This document shows positions 1-6,802 of a stretch of 12,895 nucleotides of DNA, piece after piece. The notes under the pieces are model-generated. The model saw only the letters and a program-made list of their open reading frames with translations. It was not told the DNA's origin and did not search any database. The stretch is from a bacterium (lineage in GTDB: Bacteria > Patescibacteriota > Patescibacteriia > Patescibacteriales > GWC2-42-12), in assembly GCA_030655095.1 (NCBI GenBank), contig JAURWF010000021.1:1-12895 (forward strand). The letters are read 5' to 3'. How positions within the stretch are numbered: position 1 is the first letter of the stretch; every line of letters starts with the position of its first letter. The position numbers and the translations under genes are program-made.

Positions 1-870
1 ATTGAAGGAAAAATTGTTGTAAAAATTGATAAAGCTTCTGGTTTATTAGCAACTGAACTTACTCCAGCTAATTTTATTGAAGAAAAAACTTTTCAACAAA
101 GTCATTCAATCCTTTACTATATTGACAAAAACAATCCAACAGGCCCTCCTCCAGCTGCCCCCCAAACTGATCCACAATTTACTTTATGGGAAACTCCTGT
201 TTTAGCTTGGGCTTCCAAGCAAGGATTTGCAACATCCTCTCCTCCAACAGAATATGACAATTTACACACTCTTGAGAATAAGCCAATTTTAAACACAGAA
301 AGTCCAACGAATAATCAATCAATTATGGAATCAGTTTTATCTGTCAATATTAACGCAACAGCACCACGAGGCATTAATAATGTTGAATATTATTTAAATA
401 ATAATTTATTTGCCACTAGTACCAGCTATCCTTTTAATCTAAAAAAGTCAATTAGCTTTCTTGATAATGGCTTTCATGATTTGATAGTTAAAGTTTGCGA
501 CGACATAAATAACTGCTCTGAGCAAAAAACAACTTTTAATTTAATCTTAAATGAAAAAAGAAAAATAAAAAACATTAGCCTTGAGTGGCTAATGCCTGCA
601 GACGAAGTCACTTTAACTAAAACCGATTTTCCTTTTACTATTAAAACATTATTAAATAGCTACGAACAAGTCGCTAAAATAAATTTTTATTTAAAGCCAT
701 TAGAAGGAGAGGCAATTAATCTAACAACTTTTAATCAACCAGATAAAAATAACATCCAATTTGAATGGACTACTCAACCAACCTCTGGTGTTTATTGGTT
801 AAACTCCGAAATTCAAGGCTGGAACGGACAAACTATTAAAAGTAAGGAAATAAAGATTATTGTAAGGTAG
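1..870 (+). CDS. Penicillin-binding protein (class A, 1A-like), C-terminal part, 5' truncated by window edge
   Basis: The frame is open from base 1 to a TAG at 868-870; an ATG at 325 is internal and not the real start. The first residues read as the end of a transpeptidase-domain PBP: a 'DKASGLLATE' stretch, then 'HSILYYIDKNNP' and a proline-rich linker (PTGPPPAAP). This resembles the region after the transpeptidase domain in PBP1A-type proteins of Patescibacteria. The rest, from about codon 100, is beta-rich and Ig-like, with two probable modules; one contains 'HDLIVKVCDDINNCS', typical of bacterial Ig folds. The expected role is extracytoplasmic peptidoglycan synthesis, with the tail outside the membrane. 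The catalytic SxxK, SxN and KTG motifs lie upstream of the window and cannot be checked, so the PBP call rests on the linker signature only. The gene converges on dnaN with a 21-bp gap. Confidence 0.72.
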   Translation: MEGKIVVKIDKASGLLATELTPANFIEEKTFQQSHSILYYIDKNNPTGPPPAAPQTDPQFTLWETPVLAWASKQGFATSSPPTEYDNLHTLENKPILNTESPTNNQSIMESVLSVNINATAPRGINNVEYYLNNNLFATSTSYPFNLKKSISFLDNGFHDLIVKVCDDINNCSEQKTTFNLILNEKRKIKNISLEWLMPADEVTLTKTDFPFTIKTLLNSYEQVAKINFYLKPLEGEAINLTTFNQPDKNNIQFEWTTQPTSGVYWLNSEIQGWNGQTIKSKEIKIIVR

Positions 871-895
871 AAACAAGGCAATGTCTTGTTCCTAC
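867..895. terminator. Hairpin at the convergent PBP/dnaN junction, possible bidirectional terminator
   Basis: The arms GTAGAAACAAG (867-877) and CTTGTTCCTAC (885-895) pair over 11 positions with one A/C mismatch around a 7-base loop. The hairpin includes both stop codons (868-870 on + and 892-894 on -). No clear T-run follows on either strand, so intrinsic termination is uncertain. Confidence 0.4.
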
Positions 896-2019
896 TGCTT
901 AATTGGCATAATAATATAAAGATAATCAGTTTCTTTTTCTGACCTAATAATACATGGAGTATTATTATCAATTATTTCTAACTTAACCATTTCTCCTTCA
1001 ATATTATTTAGCCCATCTAATAAATAGCGATAATTAACAACAATTCCATTGTCTTCCCCAAACACCTTAGCTTCCAAATTAGTAACATTTTCACCAGATT
1101 GCCCCGAAGTAGCAGAAAGCACTAATTGATTTTTTTCTTTAGGAAAATCTAAATTAATATCATTTATTCCTATTTTAGAAAATAATGAAGCTAGTTTAGT
1201 TGCTCTTATTAATTCTGTCCGATTAATTAGCGCCTGAGTTTTACTTGTTGTTGGAAAAATTTGTTGATAATCAGGATATTGTCCTTCAATTAAACGAGAA
1301 ACCAGCTCCATTGATTTATAAGCAAAAAGAATTTGATTATCAGAAACATAAATTTTAAGATTATCCTCTTCTTTGTCATCCAAGCTTATTTGAATACCTG
1401 CTAATATTCTAACCAATTCTTGCAATGTCTTAACTGGCACAATAATTCTCTCTTCTTCGTTGTTATTAGTTTTTATTTTAATTTTTTTCTCAGCCAGACG
1501 ATAGCTATCCGTTGCCGCTAAAACTAAATTATCATTATTAAAAGAAAAAGCAACTCCTGATAATTCTAATTTAATCTCACTTAAAGAAGCTGCAAAAATA
1601 ATTTGAGAAATAGCTTTCTTAAAATCATCCACTTGAACACTAGCATATTTTGTTTTATCAACCTCTGGGATAAGAGGAAATTCCTCGGCTGATTGACCTT
1701 TTATTTTTAATTGATAATTATCGCTATCAATTAGTAAGTTATTGTCTTTTAATTCTATTCCGATTTTTTTATTAGGCAATAAATTAATGCATTCACTTAT
1801 TATTTTTGAATCAACCGTAAACGAACCTTCTTCTTCTATTTTTCCTCGCACAATTGTTGTAATGCCCATCTCCAAGTTAGTCGCTAATATTTTTATATTT
1901 CCTTCATGAGCCTTGATCATTACATTGTTTAAAATTGGTAAATTAATGTTCTTTCCAGCAATGTGACTAACTATAAACAATCCTTGTTTTAAATTTTCTT
2001 GTAGACTTAAAATTTTCAT
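892..2019 (-). CDS. dnaN: DNA polymerase III beta subunit (sliding clamp)
   Basis: 375 aa, close to the usual 365-380 aa. The beta clamp forms a ring of two three-domain subunits around DNA and tethers the replicative polymerase. Recognisable landmarks are 'AATDSYRLAEKK' (about 168-179), the conserved element of domain 2, 'IEGQYPDYQQIFP' (about 244-256) at the domain 2/3 boundary, and a C-terminal 'YLYIIMPIKQ' close to the family's usual MPMR(L) ending, which forms part of the protein-binding cleft. The start is ATG at 2017-2019 and no Shine-Dalgarno sequence is present. It lies downstream of dnaA on the same strand, the usual dnaA-dnaN order, but with a 239-bp spacer carrying DnaA-box-like sites and its own promoter candidate. 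It converges on the PBP gene. The product is confident. Confidence 0.97.
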   Translation of the reverse strand: MKILSLQENLKQGLFIVSHIAGKNINLPILNNVMIKAHEGNIKILATNLEMGITTIVRGKIEEEGSFTVDSKIISECINLLPNKKIGIELKDNNLLIDSDNYQLKIKGQSAEEFPLIPEVDKTKYASVQVDDFKKAISQIIFAASLSEIKLELSGVAFSFNNDNLVLAATDSYRLAEKKIKIKTNNNEEERIIVPVKTLQELVRILAGIQISLDDKEEDNLKIYVSDNQILFAYKSMELVSRLIEGQYPDYQQIFPTTSKTQALINRTELIRATKLASLFSKIGINDINLDFPKEKNQLVLSATSGQSGENVTNLEAKVFGEDNGIVVNYRYLLDGLNNIEGEMVKLEIIDNNTPCIIRSEKETDYLYIIMPIKQ

Positions 2020-2039
2020 AATTTAGAAGAGTTTAAATA

Positions 2040-2068
2040 ATAATATATAATATATAAATTAATAACAA
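2040..2068 (-). promoter_or_regulatory. Candidate sigma70-type promoter for dnaN
   Basis: On the minus strand, TTGTTA (2068-2063), a 17-bp spacer and TATTAT (2045-2040). The predicted start near 2033 gives a short leader of about 14 nt before the dnaN ATG. The surrounding sequence is nearly all A/T, which weakens the call. Confidence 0.45.
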
Positions 2069-2151
2069 TAATAAGGCTGTTGAAAAGTAAAAGAAAGATT
2101 GTTTTTTATCTAAACTTAGGTAAAAAGGCATTTTTAATCCTGTGCTTTAGT

Positions 2152-2264
2152 TGTAGATAACTGGGCAATAACTGTTGATACTATGTGTTAATAAATTTTT
2201 TTTATTTTTTTTATTAACATGTAAGCTACCTAATAATAACTGTTTATCAACAAACTTATTAACA
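2152..2264. other. DnaA-box-like cluster and AT-rich inverted repeat in the dnaA-dnaN spacer, candidate oriC part
   Basis: Sites matching or nearly matching TTATNNACA are TTATCTACA on the minus strand (2152-2160), TTATTAACA on minus (2186-2194), TTATTAACA on plus (2211-2219), TTATCAACA on plus (2244-2252) and TTATTAACA on plus (2256-2264, overlapping the dnaA stop codon). The 2186 and 2211 sites are the arms of a perfect 10-bp inverted repeat around a 15-bp T-rich spacer. The classical TTATCCACA does not occur here, and in such AT-rich DNA some matches will be chance. Taken together, the site density next to dnaA supports an origin or an autoregulatory role. Confidence 0.5.
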
Positions 2265-3614
2265 GTTGTTGTAAAGCAACTGTTTTATTGAATTAATGGT
2301 TTGTTTTAACTTCTCGTCTTCTTCTATCTCTTTGTGGATTTTATTAAAAGCGTGCATTGCTGTTGTGTGATCACGCCCTCCAAGTTCCTGACCAATTAAA
2401 GGATAAGAAGCACTAATTTCTTGACGCATTAAAAACATTATTATTTGTCGTGGAATAACTGTTTCTTTTTTGCGACTAGAGCCGATTAATTCTTTAATAT
2501 TGATATCAAAAAATTTTGCTACAGTATCAATAATAGTCTTTGGGGTAGTTGATTTTGTTTGAAAGCTAGAAATAATACCAGATAAGATGTTTTTAGTAGT
2601 ATCAATTGATGGTTGAGTATTATTAAATTCATAGAAAGCAATTAAGCGAGTTAAAGCCCCCTCTAGTTCTCTTACGTTGTTTTGAACATGGTTGGCAATA
2701 TAAGTTAAAATTTTTTCTTCCATTTTATAGTTTTTTTCTTTGCATTTGGCTTCTAAAATAGCAATTCTTGTTTCTAAATCAGGAGCAGAAATATCAACTG
2801 TCATTCCCCATTCAAATCTAGATGATAATCTTTTTTCTAAAGCAGGAATGGCTTTTGGCGGTCTATCAGAAGAAATGACAATTTGTTTATTTGTTTGATG
2901 AAGATCATTAAAAGTATGAAAAAATTCTTGTTGAGTGCCGTCTTTGCCTCCCATAAACTGAATGTCATCAATTAATAATAAATCAACATTGCGATAAAGA
3001 TCCTTAAATTCTTTAGCTTGTCCGCTACGAACAGCGTTAATATAGTCGTTTGTAAATTTTTCGCTTGAAACATATAAAATTTTATTGGTTTTTTTTGCTA
3101 GTTCGTGGCCAATTCCTTGTAATAGATGTGTTTTTCCTAAGCCAACATCACCATAAATAAATAAAGGATTGTAAGCGTGGCCAGGGTTTGCAGAAACAGC
3201 CTGACATGCTGCATGAGCTAATTCATTGTTTTTGCCAACAACAAAGTTGTTAAAAGAATAATAAGGATTAAGACCAAAACGATTTAGGATAGGGGGCCTA
3301 TTGATTGTCTCATTATTTTTATTGTTATTAATATTTTTTGGAAGTTCGTTGTCTGGGGTAATTTTTCTGGTTTCAACTTTATAGATAATTTCTTTTATGT
3401 TTATTTGTCCAGCGTTTTTAAAAGCAGTAGATAGCTCTTGGTGATATTTTTTTTCTAACCAAGTTTTAACAAAATTAGTAGGTACGCAAATAATTACTTT
3501 GTCGTTTTCACACGAAGAAATAAAAGTGTGCTTAAACCATGTAGTAAAGTTGGCTCGTGATAAGTTTAATTCAACTTCTCCTAAAATTGCTTGCCAAAGT
3601 TGTTCGTTATTCAT
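2259..3614 (-). CDS. dnaA: Chromosomal replication initiator protein DnaA
   Basis: 451 aa, normal length. DnaA binds DnaA boxes at oriC, melts the origin and loads helicase. Domain I is at about 1-80, followed by an Asn/Lys-rich linker (about 90-105). The AAA+ domain starts near 'NPYYSFNNFVVGKNN' (116-130). Walker A is GDVGLGKT (155-162) and Walker B is LLLIDDIQF (212-220). The 'RLSSRFEWG' stretch (262-270) carries the arginine-finger region. Domain IV carries the DnaA signature 'GGRDHTTAMHAFNKI' (412-426), the DNA-binding helix-turn-helix. The start is ATG at 3612-3614, without Shine-Dalgarno. The gene diverges from rpmH; both flanks carry DnaA-box-like sites, so autoregulation is likely. 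The product is certain by motif. Confidence 0.98.
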   Translation of the reverse strand: MNNEQLWQAILGEVELNLSRANFTTWFKHTFISSCENDKVIICVPTNFVKTWLEKKYHQELSTAFKNAGQINIKEIIYKVETRKITPDNELPKNINNNKNNETINRPPILNRFGLNPYYSFNNFVVGKNNELAHAACQAVSANPGHAYNPLFIYGDVGLGKTHLLQGIGHELAKKTNKILYVSSEKFTNDYINAVRSGQAKEFKDLYRNVDLLLIDDIQFMGGKDGTQQEFFHTFNDLHQTNKQIVISSDRPPKAIPALEKRLSSRFEWGMTVDISAPDLETRIAILEAKCKEKNYKMEEKILTYIANHVQNNVRELEGALTRLIAFYEFNNTQPSIDTTKNILSGIISSFQTKSTTPKTIIDTVAKFFDINIKELIGSSRKKETVIPRQIIMFLMRQEISASYPLIGQELGGRDHTTAMHAFNKIHKEIEEDEKLKQTINSIKQLLYNNC

Positions 3615-3629
3615 AAAATTTCAAATTTT

Positions 3630-3668
3630 ATACTCAAAAAGAGTATTTGGAGACAGACACTTATTATA
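3630..3668 (-). promoter_or_regulatory. Candidate dnaA promoter with a hairpin in the leader
   Basis: On the minus strand a consensus -10 TATAAT lies at 3668-3663. The -35 is weak; ACTTGT at 17-bp spacing is the best fit. Transcription would begin near 3656, giving a leader of about 42 nt. The leader contains a perfect hairpin, ATACTC/GAGTAT with a 5-base loop (3630-3646 on the plus strand), about 15 bases from the start codon. A role in translation control is possible but is inference. Confidence 0.4.
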
Positions 3669-3716
3669 TTTTTAGAAGTATAGCAACAAGTAAAACAGCT
3701 AGCAAGGGCTAAAAAT

Positions 3717-3810
3717 TGTTGATAACAAGTGGATAAAAAATTTTTTATTTTTTGTTTGCATAAATAATTAATTAATGTTAAGCTCTTTTTAGAAAGTTTA
3801 GTTTTTATTA
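3717..3810. other. Candidate oriC between rpmH and dnaA: two DnaA-box-like sites and an AT-rich tract
   Basis: Two minus-strand boxes sit in tandem 11 bp apart: TTATCAACA (3717-3725) and TTATCCACT (3728-3736), each one mismatch from TTATCCACA. They are followed immediately by a nearly pure A/T tract (about 3735-3780) that could serve as the unwinding element. The rpmH-dnaA interval is a classical origin position. The boxes lie upstream of the dnaA promoter and could also mediate autoregulation. Confidence 0.5.
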
Positions 3811-3832
3811 AAATATAAAAAAGATAAAAAAT

Positions 3833-3973
3833 ATGGCTACTAAAAGAACGTATCAGCCGAATAAACGGCGCGCTAAGAAAAAACATGGTTTTAGAAAAAG
3901 AATGAACTCGGAAGCTGGACGTAAAATTATAAAAAGACGTCAGGCAAAAGGGAGAAAAAAACTATCAAAATAG
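3833..3973 (+). CDS. rpmH: 50S ribosomal protein L34
   Basis: 46 aa; a small, very basic protein of the large ribosomal subunit. The translation starts MATKRTYQPNKRRAKKKHGF, continues 'RKRMNSEAGRKII', and ends 'KGRKKLSK'. This matches the L34 pattern of KRTYQPSxRKRxxxHGFxxRMxTxxGRxVLxxRRxKGRxxL. The usual family length is 44-46 aa. The start is ATG at 3833; the two extra residues before KRTYQP are common. No Shine-Dalgarno is visible. It heads the rpmH-rnpA-yidD-yidC cluster. The spacer to rnpA is unusually long (127 bp) because it is filled by a 9-bp tandem repeat. Confidence 0.97.
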   Translation: MATKRTYQPNKRRAKKKHGFRKRMNSEAGRKIIKRRQAKGRKKLSK

Positions 3974-3982
3974 CCGGAATTA

Positions 3983-4073
3983 GTCTATAAAGTCTATAAA
4001 GTTTATAAAGTCTATAAAGTCTATAAAGTCTATAAAGTCTATAAAGTCAAAAGTTTGTAAAGTCTATAAAGTC
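3983..4073 (+). repeat. Tandem array of a 9-bp unit (GTCTATAAA) between rpmH and rnpA
   Basis: Seven contiguous units run from 3983 to 4045, all GTCTATAAA except one GTTTATAAA. Degenerate units with an irregular spacer follow up to about 4073. The array is flanked by imperfect inverted ends, AATTAGTCTATAAAGTC (3978-3994) and GACTTTAGACTAATT (4085-4099). The array with its flanks fills nearly the whole rpmH-rnpA gap. The same type of unit recurs at 12623-12688. Confidence 0.93.
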
Positions 4074-4100
4074 AAATGACTTTAGACTTTAGACTAATTT

Positions 4101-4463
4101 ATGTCTGTAAAAATTAGAAGTTTAACAAAAGATAAAGATTTTGATAGAATTTTTAAACAAGGACGTTCTTGCTATGGCCAAATTATTGGTTTAAAAGTTT
4201 TAGCTAATGAGCTTGGTCAAAATCGTTTAGGCGTTATAATTAGTCGTAAAGTTAGCAAAAAAGCTGTTGAGCGTAATAAATTTAAACGTCGTGTTAAGGA
4301 AGTATTTAGACTTCAGGCAGATAAAACAATAACAGGGTATGATATTTTAGTTATAGCTTTATCTGGAGCTAAAAAAAATGCACTGAGGCGAATCCCCTCT
4401 TATCAAGAGATTAAAAAAGAAATAGAACAAGGGTTAAGCAGACTTAGAATGTTTAAATTATAA
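4101..4463 (+). CDS. rnpA: Ribonuclease P protein component
   Basis: 120 aa, normal length (110-125). It assists the RNase P RNA in removing the 5' leader of pre-tRNAs. The basic family signature is present: 'ISRKVSKKAVERNKFKRRVKEVFR' spans about 47-70, with the RNR-like core R58-N59-K60 and the following KRR. The N-terminal 'LTKDKDFDRIFKQGRS' is the usual substrate-leader-binding region. The start is ATG at 4101, immediately after the inverted flank of the 9-bp array. The first codons (ATG TCT GTA AAA) contain GTCTGTAAA, a unit of the array family. No Shine-Dalgarno is present because repeat sequence occupies the leader. It lies downstream of rpmH and upstream of yidD, the conserved order. 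Confidence 0.96.
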   Translation: MSVKIRSLTKDKDFDRIFKQGRSCYGQIIGLKVLANELGQNRLGVIISRKVSKKAVERNKFKRRVKEVFRLQADKTITGYDILVIALSGAKKNALRRIPSYQEIKKEIEQGLSRLRMFKL

Positions 4464-4504
4464 GGCAACAGAGCTAATAATAAAAGTAAATCTTAATTTG
4501 TTTT

Positions 4505-4753
4505 GTGCTAATACTCTACTTTCGTTTTTTTGTTATTAAACTGTTAAAAGTATATCAAAAAACCTTATCTTTTGATCATGGTTTTTTTAAGTTTATTTTT
4601 CCTCAAGGCTATTGTCGTTTTAGACCGACTTGTTCTGATTATGCTATAGCTGCTATTGAAAAATATGGCGTAATTAAAGGCGGAATTAAAGCTATTTGGA
4701 GAGTTTTGCGTTGTAATCCGTTTAATCCAGGAGGTTGGGATCCGTTAAAATAA
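4505..4753 (+). CDS. yidD: Membrane protein insertion efficiency factor YidD
   Basis: 82 aa. YidD is a small membrane-associated protein encoded next to rnpA and yidC and thought to aid Sec/YidC-dependent insertion. The diagnostic core is 'CRFRPTCSDYA' (37-47), then a glycine-rich stretch and 'LRCNPFNPGGWDPLK' at the end. The conserved cysteines C37, C43 and C70 are all present. The N-terminus is hydrophobic and amphipathic. The start used is GTG at 4505. In this frame a stop lies at 4487-4489, so only a few codons upstream are open and no ATG is available; the GTG gives the expected family length. The spacing is 41 bp after rnpA and 25 bp before yidC. Confidence 0.95.
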   Translation: MLILYFRFFVIKLLKVYQKTLSFDHGFFKFIFPQGYCRFRPTCSDYAIAAIEKYGVIKGGIKAIWRVLRCNPFNPGGWDPLK

Positions 4754-4778
4754 TTATTAATTTTTTAAAATTTATTTT

Positions 4779-5516
4779 ATGCATAATTTTTTTCATGTAG
4801 TTTTTTATCAGCCGATTTTAAATTTATTGGTTTTTCTTTATAATATTATTCCAGGACACGATATTGGTTTGGCAATAATAGTTTTAACAATTTTAATTAA
4901 ATTGGCTTTTTTGCCTTTGTCTAAAAAAGCAATAGAATCACAGAAAGCATTGCAAGAGATTCAGCCAAAAATTGAGGCATTAAAAAAAGAATACGCTAAT
5001 GATAAAGAAAAAATGGGGAAAGAAATGATGAATTTATATAAAGAAGAAAAAGTTAGCCCATTTTCTTCTTGTTTGCCATTATTAATTCAATTACCTTTTC
5101 TTTGGGCAGTTTTTTTGGTTTTTCAAGATGGTTTAAGTGGCAAAGGATTGGACAATGTTTACGGATTTATTTACAGACCAGAAGCTATTAACTATATTTC
5201 TTTAGGTATAATTAATTTAGCTAAACCAAACGTTGTTTTGGCGATTTTAGCGGGACTTGCACAGTTTTGGCAAGCAAAAATGATGATTACTACGCGACCG
5301 GCTATTAAAGGAGAAGGATCAAAAGACGAGGACATGATGGCTATTATGAACAAACAAATGCTTTATTTTATGCCAGCTTTGACAGTGTTTTTTTGTTTGT
5401 CTTTTCCAGGAGGATTAGCTCTTTATTGGCTAATTACTACGGTTTTAGCAGCATTACAACAGGCTTATTTATTTAAACAAAAAACAGAGCCAAAATTGGT
5501 CGTTATTAAACAATAA
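4779..5516 (+). CDS. yidC: Membrane protein insertase YidC/Oxa1 family
   Basis: 245 aa, the short form lacking the large periplasmic domain of proteobacterial YidC. It inserts and folds inner-membrane proteins. Hydrophobic segments are at about 12-25, 30-48 (with 'LTILIKLAFLPLSKKA'), 98-118, 138-165 and 195-228. The cytoplasmic coiled-coil hairpin 'QKALQEIQPKIEALKKEYANDKEK' spans about 55-78. Conserved motifs include 'LPLLIQLPFLWA' (99-110) and 'FPGGLALYWLITT' (209-221). At the position of the conserved groove arginine (ILIR in the family) this protein has Lys41. The C-terminus is short and basic. It is the last gene of the rpmH cluster; no jag/khpB or mnmE follows, because the next gene is convergent after 13 bp. 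Confidence 0.95.
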   Translation: MHNFFHVVFYQPILNLLVFLYNIIPGHDIGLAIIVLTILIKLAFLPLSKKAIESQKALQEIQPKIEALKKEYANDKEKMGKEMMNLYKEEKVSPFSSCLPLLIQLPFLWAVFLVFQDGLSGKGLDNVYGFIYRPEAINYISLGIINLAKPNVVLAILAGLAQFWQAKMMITTRPAIKGEGSKDEDMMAIMNKQMLYFMPALTVFFCLSFPGGLALYWLITTVLAALQQAYLFKQKTEPKLVVIKQ

Positions 5517-5529
5517 GACTAATAAAAAG

Positions 5530-6279
5530 TTAAAAATTTCTGTTACGTCCAACGATTACGCTTAGTTTTTGTTTAAGCAAGCTAATCTCTACTGGAGAAG
5601 AGATATTTGTGATATTGTCTAAGACAACAGGAAATTTTGTGTTTTTAATTAAAACTTTTTTAATTTGAAGAATAGAATAGCCAGGAGCTTGATTGAAAAT
5701 ATTTTTTGTTGCTTTGGTTTTGATAAATAACTCTAAAAGCCCATCTTGAGGATTAATCCTTGTTTTTATTGGCAAATTAATATTTGGTGATAATAAATTA
5801 ATAATTTGTGTCTCTCCTTTGTCTGCAATTTCTATAGAATAGTTTTGGCTGATTTCTAGAGTTGTGTTTTGATTAACAATAGTAGCTTGTAGCAAAAAAT
5901 AGGTATTATTAGCTAAGCCGACGTCTATTTTTGTAATTCGTCTGGCTGATAAAATTTCACAAGCAGCCTCTTCAAAATCAATACCTAATGCTTGAGCAAT
6001 GTTATTGTTCTCTTTGCCGATAGGTATTATTCCTAAAGGAACTTGGCAATCAATCATAGCATTGACTATTTTATTAACTGTTTGATCATTGCCAACAGCG
6101 ATTATTGTTTTGACTTTGTTTTTTGTTTCTCTGCTAACAACCTCATTGATATTATTCATGACACTTAGCCTTGCAATTTTGCCATTAAGACCTAAATCAG
6201 TGATTCGTGTTTCAATTTGTGCCAGAATACGTTCGTATTTTTTTTGATTCAAAAAAGAATCGTAAATATAAATATTCAT
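5530..6279 (-). CDS. Diacylglycerol-kinase-catalytic-domain-like protein with degenerate active-site motifs
   Basis: 249 aa, shorter than typical YegS/DgkB lipid kinases (about 290-310). The fold is recognisable in 'TIIAVGNDQTVNKIVNAM' (58-75), in 'VPLGIIPIGKENNNIAQALGI' (80-100) and in a late 'INPQDGLLELFI' (175-186). These line up with the family's GGDGTxNEVVNG, PLGIIPxGTGNDFARxLGI and NPxDGxLD motifs. However, GGDGT has become VGNDQT and GTGND has become GKENN, so the glycine-rich ATP-binding loops are altered. The family phosphorylates diacylglycerol, sphingoid bases or related lipids; whether this member is active is doubtful. It starts 9 bp after the bactofilin stop and is almost certainly co-transcribed with it. 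No Shine-Dalgarno is visible. Confidence 0.68.
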   Translation of the reverse strand: MNIYIYDSFLNQKKYERILAQIETRITDLGLNGKIARLSVMNNINEVVSRETKNKVKTIIAVGNDQTVNKIVNAMIDCQVPLGIIPIGKENNNIAQALGIDFEEAACEILSARRITKIDVGLANNTYFLLQATIVNQNTTLEISQNYSIEIADKGETQIINLLSPNINLPIKTRINPQDGLLELFIKTKATKNIFNQAPGYSILQIKKVLIKNTKFPVVLDNITNISSPVEISLLKQKLSVIVGRNRNF

Positions 6280-6288
6280 TTGTTTTAG

Positions 6289-6660
6289 CTATTTTTTTGG
6301 TTCGACCACATTAGTAGACATAGTACAATTGCCATTAATAATTGCGCCACGTTCAATTGATAAAGTTGAAGCTTCTATGTCGCCAAAAATTTTGGCCGTA
6401 GCAGTTATTTCTAGATAACCATGAATTTTAATATTGCCTTTAATTTCGCCACTAATTATAGCTTCTTTAGCCTCAACGCTAGCCGTAATCTTGGCTTTAT
6501 CGCTTATTCTTAAACTGCTACTAGTTTTTAGACTGCCCTCAACAATCCCCTCCACTATCATATTATTTGTGCCATGAAAGTCTCCTTTAATTTTAACCGA
6601 TGGTCCGATTATAGTTTCAACCTCCTTAAAATTTTCTCCTTGTTCTTGTTTGTTAAACAT
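6289..6660 (-). CDS. Bactofilin family polymer-forming cytoskeletal protein
   Basis: 123 aa, typical of the small bactofilins. They self-assemble without nucleotide into filaments or membrane patches and often guide local cell-wall synthesis. A short N-terminal tail (1-16) precedes the right-handed beta-helix core. The core runs from 'TIIGPSVKIKGDFHGTNNMI' (16-35) to about 'SIERGAIINGNCTM' (101-114). Short repeats such as 'VEGIVEGSLKTSSSLRISDKAKI' and 'GEIKGNIKIHG' recur with roughly 17-residue spacing, and a short C-terminal tail follows. The start is ATG at 6658-6660, without Shine-Dalgarno. It is first in a two-gene unit with the diacylglycerol-kinase-like gene. A TATAAT lies about 34 bp upstream. 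A link to the PBP encoded in the same window is plausible but not shown. Confidence 0.9.
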   Translation of the reverse strand: MFNKQEQGENFKEVETIIGPSVKIKGDFHGTNNMIVEGIVEGSLKTSSSLRISDKAKITASVEAKEAIISGEIKGNIKIHGYLEITATAKIFGDIEASTLSIERGAIINGNCTMSTNVVEPKK

Positions 6661-6693
6661 AATAGTATTGTTAAAATAATTTAAATTAATTTT

Positions 6694-6699
6694 ATTATA
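6694..6699 (-). promoter_or_regulatory. -10 candidate (TATAAT) for the bactofilin operon
   Basis: Perfect TATAAT on the minus strand, 34 bp before the bactofilin ATG. At 17-bp spacing the -35 position reads CACTAT, a poor match, so the site rests on the -10 alone. Confidence 0.35.
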
Positions 6700-6776
6700 T
6701 AGGGCTGTCGTAGAAAATAGTGTTTAGCGACAAACGTAATTATTCGGTGAAAGTATTGCAATAACTCTATAATTTT

Positions 6777-6797
6777 TTAACTTTACACTAAAGTTAA
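6777..6797. promoter_or_regulatory. Perfect 9-bp inverted repeat upstream of the tRNA-Arg promoter
   Basis: TTAACTTTA (6777-6785), spacer CAC, TAAAGTTAA (6789-6797). It ends five bases before the -35 candidate of tRNA-Arg. It could be an operator or chance in AT-rich DNA; there is no T-run, so it is not a terminator. Confidence 0.35.
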
Positions 6798-6802
6798 TAG
6801 TA

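Noticed and set aside
2075..2088. GGCTGTTGAAAAGT resembling an IS end in the dnaA-dnaN gap
   Set aside because: There is no partner end and no transposase; a short match in spacer DNA is likely chance.
3611..3886. 91-codon open frame on the minus strand overlapping rpmH
   Set aside because: It is antisense to rpmH and covers the origin candidate; its composition is that of translated AT-rich spacer and there is no ribosome-binding site.
3983..4073. Iteron-like replication sites
   Set aside because: The 9-bp units are near the origin, but the same array occurs 8.6 kb away at a gene end, and the unit does not resemble a DnaA box.
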